A stretch of DNA of 64,000 bases. Origin: Rhyacophila brunnea. Its lineage: Eukaryota; Arthropoda; Insecta; Trichoptera; Rhyacophilidae. A model generated the notes under the pieces. It had not been told where the DNA came from and searched no databases. It saw nothing but the letters and a program-made list of their open reading frames with translations. Each line of letters starts with the position of its first letter. Position 1 is the first letter of the stretch. The translations under genes and the position numbers were made by a program. Positions 13,216 to 25,997 of the stretch are shown piece by piece. The stretch covers positions 310,001-374,000 of the forward strand of contig JAGYXB010000051.1 of the NCBI GenBank assembly GCA_022495005.1. The letters are read 5' to 3'.

Positions 13216-13414
13216 TCACATTCGGATAGCGAGCTCTTTCTGCAAAATGCCATCTCCCGTGATATGTACCCCCAGTTACTTGAAGGTGTATAATGCACAG
13301 AAATCGAAAAATAATATAACCATATGGGAACATAGAACAGTATTCATTAATTTTTTTAAAGTTATTACAATAATTAGTACAGTTCGTTGTAAGTATTGTG
13401 AGACCATTATCAAT

Positions 13415-13997
13415 CAGTGGCGAAGGGTGGAGGTAGGCTGTTAAGATTCGCTATAAATAGTGCACACTAAACTCTGTTAGTCATATGTATTTGTTTTTAT
13501 TGAACTAAGACTACAATTTACAGATGGTATTAGTTAGTTTTAAAAAATCAATTAAACCCTGCCTAAACGAAACCATAATAGATTTGGTCTAATTTGGGCA
13601 ATACGACAAAATTGTGTACAATTTTTCATTCATAGTTATTTGTTTTCGTTGGATTAAAACTACATATTACACATATTTTTGGTTCATTTTTTTGATTCAT
13701 TAAGCCCTGCGTAAACCAAACTATAATAAATAGAAAATATTATTCTATCTATAAAATACTCAAAGTTATGTATGATTTAATTGCATAATTTTAGATATTT
13801 TATAGATAGACATGTATTTTTTGACTAATATCTATTATGGCTTGGTTTCTCAGAGTTTAATTGAATTTTAAAATCTAACCTACACTATCTGTAAATTGTA
13901 GTCTTATTTCAATGAAAACAAATATGTATGTCTGAAAAAGTTTAATGTGCACTATTTATGGCGGATCTTAACAGCCTACCTCCACCCTTCGCCACTG
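13415..13997. mobile_element. hAT-like non-autonomous transposon with perfect 8-bp duplication
   Basis: Left end CAGTGGCGAAGGGTGGAGGT and right end ACCTCCACCCTTCGCCACTG are exact inverse complements. The inverted similarity extends about 60 bp, and more weakly towards the middle. TTATCAAT flanks both sides exactly (13407-13414 and 13998-14005), the 8-bp duplication expected of hAT elements. The 583-bp element has no transposase. Perfect TIRs and duplication suggest a recent insertion. Confidence 0.92.
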
Positions 13998-16549
13998 TTA
14001 TCAATAGATACTAGATATTAATATAACACTTCGAAATGTATAGGTACCATTGATATATCTATTAAATTTGTGATAAAGTAGAACACGATAAGTATGTAGC
14101 TATCGCCGGGTATTTTTCTCCGCGAAGTATTATAATGCCAACAACTTGACTTAGAGGAAAACTTAAACGAAGGAATAAGAAGAGGAAGAAGGTTTTGAGT
14201 TAATTATTTGGTAGCCATAAATCCCTGTTAATTGGGTATAGCACAGTTGCGGTTCACGAGACGCTTATGGCTTGTTCACTTGACGGTGCCAGCGGCGCGC
14301 GTAACAGTAAATAATTTATTATTACCAAAGTAATACAATAATTTTATATTGCTATTGATCATACAATAATAATTTGTTTATTTTGGGATAAAAATTAGCT
14401 ATATCTAAATGAAGGTATCAAATTAATATTTGCCAGTTTTGGTTTAAGTAATTATCTAGATCTATGCATACCACATAAATACGTAACATTTACTTTTTTT
14501 TATTCCATCATCTATCAGAGTTTGGCAACAATCAGATCTTTCTTTTATCGTCTACTATCCAGAACAGTTTGCTTGTTGCTTTGGCGTCGTCCTTTACTAC
14601 GACTATCGTTGATATTTCCTAGAATTACAAGTAAGAGAATACAGTAATTTTTTCCTTTGTTAACCTGTCATTTCAAGAAATCTGGACGTTACATTTATAA
14701 AGCCTCCAGTATCTGTAATAACTGCATTTATACAACAATAACTTATCTATCATTAATATGAATTAAAATTAACTTATTTCCCTGGACATTTTTAATTATA
14801 TGGAGAACTGAGACATGAAATCAATGGCCTCTACGTCTATTTTCAAAGTTTCCTGACGCGTGTTCAGCTAGTTGACAATAATCTGTTTTTTCGATCGATG
14901 TATCGTGATAGACTTTTATAATTATTATATTATTTTACGCGTTATTCTTAGAATGCATCTTTCTATACGATATTGTACTACTCAAGTTTCTGGCATTAAG
15001 GTAAATGTTTGCATGTGATTTTTGAGTGAGTACATACTGGATCAAAGCTTTTCATCAATATTACTAAAAATGGGGCAACAACTACTTGCATTTTGTACAA
15101 CATACACATATCTATATTGGGAAGAATATATTACGATATTCTTCACAAAGTCATTTTGCATTGTAGCATATTTGGGTACCTAAATAGTTTTTAAATGTAA
15201 CATAATTCAGGTGATAAAAAGTATTTTAAGTCGATTTTGATCTGCAGATAATATTTCTTGAGTTTTACTGCCCCATATATGGTGTTTAGTGACCGATTAC
15301 AATGATATATTAAAAGTCATCGAGTCGCAAAATCCGCTCTGTACATTTTACAAAAGCCTTTTTTTTATTAATTGCATGCCATTTCCTTAAAAAAATTGCT
15401 ATCATATATCGTTTTATGTCAGTTAATATGATGAGAAAATAAAATTATATTTATTGACGTAGTAGATATGAAATAAAAACCATTTTTTTGTGATATACTT
15501 TTCAGTAAAAAAAATCGTCAGAGCAAGTTTTGTGACTCAACCAGTCAATACGAATCCAATTTAACAACAACTACTCCTAAATTCATTTTCTTCGTTTTTG
15601 CAAATCATCGCACATGTGCATACAACTATTTAAATTCCAATTTACGATAAAAAAATAAATAAATTACGATAAAAAACCTTAAGAAAAAACAGAAATTTTA
15701 CCTATACATAATATAACAAAAATGGCTTTTGTTATGTTTTAAATTATAAATAACTTTATTATGCAACAATTTAATTTAAAAAAATAATCAATTTGTAGTA
15801 AAAATTTACATAGGTAACAAAATCTGAATATTTCTTTGAAATAAACGGTCATGTAACAAAAACCATACAATTGGCTGCGGTAAAGATAATAAAGATTGAT
15901 ACGATGCCATTACCAGCTATATATTATTATGTAATGGTGACATCATTTATTTGTCTACCGATTCAGTTGTTTCATAGACCTGAACAAAATATCATAATAT
16001 TTTCGAATTTTCTTCGTTAAAGTTTTGATTTAGTTACATACTTTTTACCGTCAATGTTTCGAGCAAATCCATGCACGACATATAAAATTTAACTATCAAT
16101 AACAATAATGCAAATTAATTTCGAGGCGCTCAGGCCGTAAAAGGAGAGAGTACGTCACGCGCCGTCTTCTTGTTAGACGTAACTACGGCTAAGGGTTACG
16201 CCGCACACGTAAATTTCATTTTACTGCGCTCAGTGACTCTTCTTTCATAGTCGCAATAACGATGAATATATACGTCCCGTATACGGCGCCCAGAATGCCC
16301 CGTTAAAATTACGCCTTTATATTTTCTGCGTATGTACAAATTACGGCCGTTTTATTTTGACTTATTCACATATAAATAAAGACCCCGGTTCGTAACGTGT
16401 GTTACGGGGAGTATTTTGTGAAAGCGAATTTTCAAGCAAAACCAAATTATCACTCACAAAACTCACGAAAAGATTCATTCAAAGCATTTTAGCAATAATA
16501 AAAGTCTCTTTATTTTTTTGACTTATGTAATTATTAATACTACTGTCTT

Positions 16550-16845
16550 TAACACAGTCAGTGCTCAAAACACGCCTGGCGTGTGGCCATTATATACATA
16601 TACATTCACTGCTGACCAGTTAATACGTTGGACGCTGAAGACGCACCTGGCGCGTAATGACCAGGCGGCCAATCGATATAATTAACGTGCATTTTAAAGG
16701 TGGTAATTAAAAAGTCATTATCTAGTCAGCAGTGAATGAGTTAATTACCACATTTAATTATCATACTAATTGTTACACGCCAGGCGCGTCTTCAGCATTG
16801 ACCGAGTTGTGGTAATTAACAGGTCAGCAGTGAATGTGTGAAGAG
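16550..16845. mobile_element. Inverted-repeat MITE with CATTCACTGCTGAC ends, internally rearranged
   Basis: CATTCACTGCTGACC at about 16612 and GGTCAGCAGTGAATG at 16823-16837 are inverse, and the arms share CTGAAGACGC(A/G)CCTGGCG further in. A third end-like segment, GTCAGCAGTGAATGAGTTAA, lies internally near 16726-16744. CGCCTGGCG motifs occur at three places, so a partial duplication or nested copy is likely. A diverged relative is at 39592-39710. Class and duplication are unclear; one end is followed by TTAA. Confidence 0.55.
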
Positions 16846-17038
16846 ATCTTCGATTCAATAATAAAAAATCAAGCATAATTTTGAGAGGTATCAACTTTTG
16901 CATCTCATAATTTAAAGGAAGGTTTCTGATAAGCGAGATCCTGGTAGAAGAATGTCTCCGTTCAAGAATCTCTGAAACAAACAAGTTTGAGTTCAACACT
17001 TCATCCCTGTTTAAAGCAGCGAAAGATATACTCTACAT

Positions 17039-17601
17039 CAGTACTTCTCAAACTGGAGCTACTGCCAGGGAGCCCATGAAAAATTTCAGTAGTCAATTCG
17101 AAAAAAAATATAAAACGTGAACACTGGACGATGCCTGATACAAATCAGTTACAATATCGAGGTCGAATTTTCACACGATCACAATACTTTATCCGATTAT
17201 ATAAACAAAATATTATATAAGATTTATGTCAACACACAACATACCTATGCGAAACAGCATTCTCATCATTGTATATTGTATCATGGTATTAAAAAATAAA
17301 CACAACTCGTGTCTTTCAACGGAGACTTTGGTAAAAATGTGAAATCACACCCCTCACATAAAATTATTTTTGTAGGTAGCTGTAATAAATTTGAAAGTTA
17401 ATTTTTTTTTTAAATTTTGCTTTACATGCAAGTAAATGTTTTTTTTTTATTTTTAATAAAAATGAACCTATTAATTGATGATAAATAATGGTAAATAAAA
17501 TACTGTTGATTACTAAAGACTAATTTTTTTTGGGGAGGGGAGCCATGGATTTTTTTTTTTGATTTCGGGGGCCGTGGTATGAAAAAGTTTAAGAAGCACT
17601 G
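17039..17601. mobile_element. hAT-like non-autonomous transposon with perfect 8-bp duplication
   Basis: Left end CAGTACTTCTCAAACTGGAG; right end inverted CAGTGCTTCTTAAACTTTTT, giving an imperfect TIR of the common hAT type. CTCTACAT flanks both sides exactly (17031-17038 and 17602-17609). 563 bp, AT-rich, with GC-rich subterminal stretches and no transposase. It lies beside an unrecognised AT-rich open frame (16999-16766, minus) whose continuation past the element would be frameshifted. Confidence 0.9.
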
Positions 17602-17996
17602 CTCTACATCATTCCCGATGGCTAATAATGGCTCTTGCACAGAAACAAGACGAATAAAAAATCTATTCTAAGAAATATTGATATTTAACAATGGAGATTA
17701 TTCTTATAAAATTGAAATCGGTAATTTCACCATGAAAATATGAATAATTTTGAACTTTGATTTAGATTATATTTTCAAATTAAAGACTGAAAAAAAATAA
17801 GTAAAGCTTTTTTTACTTCCGTAACAATAACTCATTACTCTTATATTATTATAGTGCTCGTGTAAAACTCTAAAATGGATACTATTAATTATTATCTTGA
17901 TTTAATTATCCTACTTTTAAAAGATACCCGATTACGTGGTTATACAAATAATCGATTAAATCGATAACGAAATATTGATTTTCTAAAGTATCTATT

Positions 17997-18290
17997 TTAA
18001 TTGCACATCCTTACTGTATTTTTTCACCCCGTCATGAATATGAATTTTAGCACCAACTGGCCTTCCACAATTGTAAGAATTTAGCATTATCCAGACATCA
18101 AACCAGCAAAAGATAATTGGCATGCTTTCATCCACCCATAAGGAGCTTTTTTTTATTTTTCTGACATTCAACCCGATCAAATATCGTCAAACCACAAGTC
18201 TTCCTTGCAGCCTATGCGACCAAAAAACTGCAGAACTCAACAGAGTCTAACTGCTATGTCGATAGATGTCAAACATTTTCCAGAAAACCT
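17997..18290 (-). pseudogene. Probable piggyBac-type transposase relic
   Basis: The minus strand first gives TSIDIAVRLC, a stop, then GRIGCKEDLWFDDI. After a frame change near 18180 it continues LWVDESMPIIFCWFD and RPVGAKIHIHDGVKKY. The order resembles the piggyBac stretch around FTS..LA..L, then G-T-I/V-R..., then KW-D...LLSNY-G..PV. The match is by pattern memory only, the catalytic residues are not covered, and TTAA ends were not found. A short frameshifted remnant; moderate to low certainty. Confidence 0.42.
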
Positions 18291-19959
18291 GCATGTCTCC
18301 CTCTTATCAATGGTAATCATCATGTGACCACGAACATTTTCCTATCTTAGACTAAATTGTTCCCTCATAACGGATGCAGTACTAAAACCGTATGTTATTC
18401 ATATATATTTTTTAATTTTAACGATCTATACACAATAACTTTATTTTCAGACTACACAAGAATTGGGTTTCTACGCAATGACGTATGCTTAATTAATTAA
18501 TTTTAAAACGACCCAGAGAAAGCACACATTGATGATATTCTTTAATGTTGTGTTCTCTACATTTTATTATCAAACAGACCCGGTCTTCAAGCGACTGGAC
18601 TGATTGGCCCCAAATTGTAATCTAGCGCTCTGTGTAGGCTTCATGCCCTTAGTGACTTGCGGTATCATAATAAAAACTAATGCAACGATATATTAAAGCT
18701 GGTTTTTAATTTCTGTCAAAAGTATAAAACATTTTAAATGCGAGGGCCTTGTGCAGTAGAATTATATAATACTCGTGTAAAATAAAAAAAAACGACATGT
18801 TCCGGAATTACTTATATATAAAATGTTTTTTAAAACATATTTAAAATTTTTCCATTGACATCATGTGGTATAAAGTAATATTCTTATATAAAGATCAATA
18901 TTTTTCTGTTGTAATTATATCTGTTAATTATAATAATATGTTACTGAAAAATTTAAAAGCTATAGTCTTGAATTATTATATATATTAGAAATATAATATT
19001 ATATTGCTTAGGTAATATACTATATAAATGCCTGATTAATTATTTTAATAACTATATGTATAAATAATGAAGATATTTAAAGACTCCTTACCTATCGTCA
19101 AACATTTTTTGAGCGGTAATAATATTCATATCTCATACCTAGAGTCCTCGCATTTGCTAGGACCAGCCCTATCTTCAGAAGCTATCACCAACACCACAAT
19201 AAATCATCTAAATCTAGACGTATTAATAAATAACTTTCAATACTATGTATGTCATAATTTTAGAGCAAGTAATATTACCTTTATAATTTAAAACTAGAAC
19301 AACAAAATAATCACTAAATGACGTCGCATGGCTGGTAGAAAATACCTTTATCATAAAACCTTCATAAATTTATGGAGAGAGCTATGAGCTTACGGTTTCC
19401 GTAATATTTGTTGCGTTTAACATAAATTTTCTTCAGCGATATATTACTCCACCCACCGCAAAGGGGTTTAGTGTGAAATAACGCCTGTGCGCTAAAACTC
19501 ATAACAAAGTGTTATATCGTTCACAGTATAACCTTACAGTATGCTGTTTACGCGTTATTCATTATTTTTAAAATGGCTAATATAACACGTCTTCCACGTG
19601 TGAGTGACATGCATAACAACCCCATCTTTGAGAGTATAGTACTTTCAGTGGCTTAATATATTACTCGTACCTACTCATAACTTAAAATTTTGTATAGAAT
19701 CTACAAATTTTTATATTATTAATTATCATATTTTAAATGAAAACTTTATTAATGGTAATATTGTGGTCTAGTAGTTGTAGGTTGCATTTTGGATAATAAT
19801 TGATATCATACCATTGAAACGAAAAAGCCAGGGGTGCCTTTACTTGACTGAGTAAAATACTATGTAGCCACGACCTAAACCTGAGACTGAGAATGATAAT
19901 GGTTAGATGCTATGTCCCTTTAGTTATATTATAAAGAGTGAAAATATATACTCACAACA

Positions 19960-20261
19960 CAACACTAAAAAAACTTGAAGCTTCAAAATCAGGTATATAG
20001 ACAGCTTTGTATCAGCTGGAAAGACAAAGTTACAAAAATGTCGTGCATAAAAAAGACCAAAAACATAATAAGAAAAGTAAAAACAATAAAATTGTAATAC
20101 TTTAGGCAAATCATGTGGCATTCCGAGAGATATAATTGCAGAAAACATCTTGAATATGCGAGTCTCTTTGGTAGAAGAAGATAGTCCTGGCTCAAAAACC
20201 TCAAAGACTAGCTTAAGCGTAGCACTCTAGGACGGAAAAAATGGCTGATGTCTTATTAAAA
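19960..20261 (+). pseudogene. Degenerate LINE reverse-transcriptase C-terminus
   Basis: From 20011 one frame reads ISWKDKVTKMSCIKKTK, then after a stop YFRQIMWHSERYN, LFGRRR, stop, SWLKNLKD, stop, LKRSTLGRKKWL. This follows the family layout SW-D-VTN-EVL, then FGHIMRH-ERYNLL, then GRR-G-R and SWLKNLR seen at the C-terminus of LINE polymerases in insects. The stops and a likely frameshift before 20011 (KKLEAS part) show it is dead. It differs from the fragment at 12706-13215. Confidence 0.65.
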
Positions 20262-22640
20262 AAAAAAACAATTATATAATTGTATATATAAAATGAGGAA
20301 AAACTAATACTGTATAGTAAATTATACAAAATCAATCATCTATATTACTTATTACTATTATTACCAATACATTAGCAGCTTAGAGTTTAAAACTTTAATT
20401 TCTTATCGCGATCTGAGAAAAAAAGCGATGGTAAATTATGTAAAACTAACACTATCGAAATACTATAATATTAAATGTAATATTATTATAATCTATCGAT
20501 TTCAAAAGTTTAAATTAGCCAAATGTAATCTCAAAATTATCATCTGTGTACATTTATTGAACGAATAAACAATGATTTGCATTGTACATATTCCATCTAT
20601 TTTTAAATAATATTAATACAAATTTACAGGACAGACATTAAGTAGGCCAAAAGCACAAAAGCAAGAGAGTTTCTTTCCATCACTTATAATTTGAGATATG
20701 CGCATAAAAATAATAACAAAGTTTTGAGGGGTTTTTAGGTAGGTAAGTTATAAAATATTTGATTTTATATTGATAGAACGTACTGAGCTTTCTTGACTAT
20801 TGTTTAAATTAAAAATAATGTAATTGTCGAATTTGATCATTTAAAAAAGTGATTGTTGTATATTTAGTTATAAAATGGATAGAAATCATTTTACGTCTTA
20901 CCTAAGTACTCTTGTTACATTATCTTATATATAAATCAGATTTAATATTTTTTATCACTTCAGTTTAATATAAAGCTAGTAGCCATATTATGTTGACGGA
21001 ATCAGAAACATAAAATATTCAGTTATCGTTTAATCGGTACCCAGACCAAAAAAATCATGGATAAAGCTCACACTTGAAAAGCATGCTTTTTAAAATATTT
21101 TTGTTTTATGAATTTATAAATATAACTTAGGTTGAATTTAGTTATGTATAACGATTAATTTTTTTATCTACTGGCAATAATAATGTTATATTTACGTAAC
21201 CCATGTAATGTCATCGTATGATTCCAGTTATTCCAAAAACATATATCATTAACGGTTATGCAACGTACTACATGTATTGTGAGTATCATTAGATTATTAG
21301 CCAGGGTCTACGCAAACACAATGAGCTTTACAGCGATAGGCCCTCTACGAGCGGCGCTAGTCTATAACGGCCGTTATGCTACATCATATCGCTATGGTGA
21401 CGCTATAATGTCAATGATACTGTGTACTTGGCGCATTATAATGGCTCCAACATGTCGATTATTACATGTTTGCTTTACCTACTGAATTATCTGTCGATTT
21501 AAAATATACTTATAGACATAAATCAATAATAAAACTCAGAAACGTTTTTTTATATTTATATTTCAGGCAGACCAATTATTTTTTAAATATCTCGCCATAA
21601 TTGTACTATCTAGTAAGAAAGTAATGATTTTTTTAAATAGTTTTAATATTGTGAATAATTATTTTTCAAATATATCTAATGAATATGTTTGTGAATAAAA
21701 TCAAATTATTTTTTTGAATGTCATTAGTATCAAATGTTTAGGGAAGTTTTTACAAGAAAAATTACCATCGAAATATTGAATAATTAATGTAAGTGGTGTT
21801 TGTATGTTTTTTTAATTCACGCATTATCGTAATAATTCATGTTTATAGCTACTTTGCTTTTTAAATTTATTTACAAATATATTAATTGAAAAATAATAGC
21901 ATTATTTTACCAGCTAAATTATTGCATAATTACACAATCGAAGCAAATCTGCCAACACGCATTTATTTCTATACCTTTTTTTTTCATTTGTTTGATCAAA
22001 CATTTTGTAGTAAAATTTCCTAAACACTACCACTAAAAAAACTCTATAGTTGCATTAAAAAATCATTACAATGTTTTAGTGTTGTCCCAGCACGAAAGTG
22101 ACAATAACAATGAAGTTCAGTTTAGATTAAGTACCGGTAAAAATAATTATTATTTCGATAATAGAAGAATAATAGAATGATCATGACGTTTTCTTAAAAT
22201 CTTGTGCATTTATATAATCGGCTATTTGTGGATCATTTTGAAACTAGTGAAGCATCTGTTTTGCTACTCAAAATTTTACTCCCCTACATATTATATTATA
22301 TAACCAGTATTATATTATATATTTGGATTCAATCTTCAAATTTAATATACCAAAACTAATTAATTACACTGACAACAAGTTAAAAATAGAGTGACAATAT
22401 GTTGTAAATAATCTGTTCCTATTTTCAAAACTAATTTATTTTACTATAATGTAAAGACTCCATCCATACAATTATGATTAGTATAGTAATTATAGTGGGC
22501 AGGATTTTTTTGGAGAATTTCAACATATTATTCAGTATTGATCCTTGATTTTATCAATATGTTAGTAACTATTATACTGCTCCCGTAACGAAAGGGGCAG
22601 TTTTTTGACAAAAATCACAAATTGAGTTAGTGTAGAGATA

Positions 22641-23048
22641 ATGGCCCCCACAAAGGGGGGGGGGGGCTGACAAGGCTCTAGGCTCAGGAAAGGCCCGGCG
22701 TGGCGATTCGACCAGATAAGTGATATAAACACACATCACAAATTCACTCTAATAGTAAAAAAAAAGACTTTTTTTTTCGATAATGTTATTATTTAAAATT
22801 ATGTGGTTGTACCATACAATTTTTAATTGTGTATCGATACTCGACAACTCCATAATTATTCAAATGGAAGTATTAAACTATAGTTAAATACTACAAAAAA
22901 AATACTAAATATACACATTAATTTTACCGCGTACACCATTTGGAAAACGCTACTGTAGAGTATCACACCGTCTCTATATTTAGCGATAGGTAGGGGGGCC
23001 CGCCAAAAATCCTAGCCTGGGGGCTCGCTTCAGGATGTGGGGGCCATG
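22641..23048. mobile_element. Candidate DNA transposon with ATGGCCCCCAC inverted ends
   Basis: ATGGCCCCCAC at 22641-22651 and its inverse GTGGGGGCCAT at 23037-23047. The same GTAGAGATAATG stretch borders both ends (left 22632-22643, right 23049-23060), consistent with an 8-bp or longer target duplication overlapping the TIR. A run of 12 G follows the left end. No coding sequence. The exact boundary is ambiguous by a few bases. Confidence 0.5.
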
Positions 23049-23323
23049 GTAGAGATAATGCTATAGGTACGTGAAATTTTGAACCGTTTGATATAAAGTC
23101 AAAAGCAGTATTCAATTTATTTCAGTATAAAAATCGTAAAAAAAGTATTGTTTTTCGTGTTTTTTTCATGGAAACGGTAGTAATTCTAAGCAAAAAGACA
23201 GTATAAAGAGAATCATAAGTAAAAACACAGTATCGATTGAAAATATACTGGTTTTTGCTTATACCATAAATCAAAAGATTCATTCATATTATTGAAAAAC
23301 TTCTTAACCTTATCACTACCAGT

Positions 23324-24076
23324 TAGGGAATCCAATCCCGAGCCAAAATTCTGATCCCGGGATTTTGGGATTACAATTTGACAATCCCGGGATCCCGGGA
23401 CTGGTCCCGGGATTGGCATTTTTTCCATTGTTAATATAAAATTTTATATTTACAAATAACATTGATACAATCGGTCAAAAATAAATCTAGTATAATTTAT
23501 ACTATTTAAGACATCATTGTTAATATTGTATACGTTCAATCTTGGAAATACACAAGTTTAATGGAGTAAATAATATTTTAATATAAATAATAATGTGAAC
23601 TTAATATGAAATTGCTGTCTCTGATCGTAAAGACATAATGAATGGATTAGCGAGATTTAAAATAGTAAAGCAAATAATCATGGTGTACTTACTTATGGCC
23701 TTTCCGCTTCATAAATCTAATTAGTCAGCCAAATATGAAATTGCCGTAAAACGTATGATATCATGGTAGAATTACTTTGTTAAAAGTGCGAAGCATTGTT
23801 TTTTTCCAATCTTTCTCATTTTTAATAATTCATGTGAAAAAATAATATGAATAGGCAACCTACACATGGATATAAATCAAACTTTATTCAAACTCAGTTT
23901 ATTTCTAATGTAGTTATTTTTTATAAAAAGTATTTTTTCTGTTTTATTTTTGCTTTTATTTTATTTTCCATAAAAATTGATAAAAAAATCAATCTCGAAA
24001 TCCCGGGATTATGTTTATCAATCCCAGGATTCATAGGTATCGAAAATAGTTCGGGATCCCGGGATTGGAATCCCTA
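23324..24076. mobile_element. hAT-like transposon with ATCCCGGGAT subterminal repeats
   Basis: Left end TAGGGAATCCAATCCCG and right end inverted TAGGGATTCCAATCCCG match at 16 of 17. The flanks CTACCAGT (23316-23323) and CTGCCAGC (24077-24084) agree at 6 of 8, read as a decayed 8-bp duplication. Both subterminal regions carry several copies of ATCCCGGGAT or halves of it, typical of transposase-binding repeats. 753 bp, no transposase. Older than the other hAT copies here, judging by the duplication. Confidence 0.8.
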
Positions 24077-25643
24077 CTGCCAGCCAATTTTTACTAGGTA
24101 GACACTTGTAGGCCAGCTATTTTAGGAATAAAATAAATTCTATAAAAAATATGAAATAGAAACGGAATGATAAATATTTGTGAAAACTTATCAACACAGC
24201 ATGTTTATCAAGTTTATCGTGAATATTTTCACACTAAAATGATTAATATTGTATAGAAAATATACACAGAATGTTTATTCAGAGGTTATGACGTTTACAA
24301 GAACCCATGAATATATTTGTCCGTGGCCTGACGCGACATACATGCTTTGGCGAGTTAATTCGTCCGTGGCACGGATCAAGGAAAAGTTGAAAAACGTGAA
24401 TGTCTCATTATTTCAAAATGTGACTTTAGAAAATAGCTTATGGAGGCAGTATAGTACATCCAGTTTAACAGATTGGTGGAATATTATAGATTTCTTATTA
24501 CAATATTTTTAATATTTATATAATTAACAATCAGCTAAAAATGGTGGATATATGTATAAATAAATATGATTTCAAATACATGATGATGTATGATTTAATT
24601 CTAACTAAAGCATATCACTGCAAAACATCACAATATATGATTTAAAATTCCCATATCTATACCCCTCATATTTACACTTGTTCTTAGCGCGATTCTAAAT
24701 TTATCCCGACCTAGATTTCTATGGAACAGCCAAGCCCTTAGACGTCCAGACCGTCTGCACTATTTTGCGATAAAGGGATTGTGCATTATCAAACCGGAGT
24801 CGACACGTGGCTGTCGAATTGTGTTTGGACAGTGATAGGTCTCATAGATATGCATGCAAATATTATTACACCCCTTCGCCAATATGAGGTCATTAGTCGA
24901 ATAAAGTCAAAGTCACAGAACATTTAAAACAACAAAAACCTCACTGTATAATATACAGTTTATATTATAAATTAACATAAACAATTTGATTAAAAAACAT
25001 AACTCAGTTATTGTAATATAATAAAATGCATATTTTCAATTTAGAATAATGTAACAATCATTATAAATAATATTATACTGTCATATTTCGTTTCTTGCAT
25101 ATTAGATAAATATTATCTAAATATAACGTTATAAAACTGTAACAACTTCAATTTTTATTTATTTGGTACACCAATATTATGTAAAATAAATAATGTAACA
25201 TAATTTTAGTCAAACTTAAAACATATGACATGTTATACAATATTATTTCACTTCATATGGGGTATCTGTTTAGTTATAATAAAAATAAAATCAAATTTAC
25301 ATCTAACACAAATAGGCTTTCCAAACCAAACCCGCCCCGCACCACATTCGGTCATAATCGAGCGTACCACGAGGCACTAAGTTTGATGTGTAGCATCTGT
25401 ACAGTTTTTTTATGCCTGGTAATGTCTCAGGAGCAGTTAGGGAAACTGAGGTCGCCACGCTATCAAGTGAGCTTTGACTGAGTTTACTGATTTTACTCCA
25501 ATGCAAATTGCCGGGGAGAGAAAAGACACAAGGAAATTAAAAAAAAAAGGAATTTTATAAATATTACAAAAAAACGAAGTTAATACGGACAGCAAAAATT
25601 ATGTGAAGAGATCTTCACGCCTGTAGTAAGACGTCGCATTTTT

Positions 25644-25990
25644 TTAAAATGCAAGATAATTTGCCTTTGTGGCGACCAGGTTGGACGGCCCAGCAACTGG
25701 TTGGACCGATTCCAGTAACTCTTCCCTCTCGGAGCACATTTTCAGATATTCCCAGAGGATATGGTTTGCATCCTGTTTTTCTTCGCCACATGGACATGTC
25801 GGTCGAATAACAAGTCCAAACTCAAAGAGCTTGGCAGCGAACCCACCATGGCCTGTCAAAAGTTGACTGGTGTGATGATCAAGAGTCAACATGGTTATCT
25901 CTAATCGCCATTTATTATCCGAAAAGAACAAATATGTGTGCCGGCTATTGGTAGATTCATTCTACTTTCGCTGCCAGGTCTTCGACGCCG
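25644..25990 (-). pseudogene. R1/I-like LINE C-terminus (WQRK ... LLTGHG ... zinc-binding), broken
   Basis: On the minus strand one frame gives TWQRK, a stop where a Trp codon is expected, then RHTYLFFSDNKWRLEI, QLLTGHGGFAAKLFEFGL, CPCGEEKQDANHILWE and a stop at 25644-25646. W-Q-x-x-W, LLTGHG-F and C-x-C...H-x4-C/E are the usual order at the C-terminus of R1/I-type LINE polyproteins. The last zinc ligand reads Glu-Tyr (WEYLK) where the family has Glu-Cys, another lesion. The hAT element at 25998-26639 lies a few bases upstream, inside the same former coding sequence. Reverse transcriptase core not seen. Confidence 0.7.
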
Positions 25991-25997
25991 CATATAG

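Noticed and set aside
16766..16999. 77-codon minus-strand frame next to the hAT element
   Set aside because: No family recognised; it enters the neighbouring MITE and changes frame across the hAT insertion.
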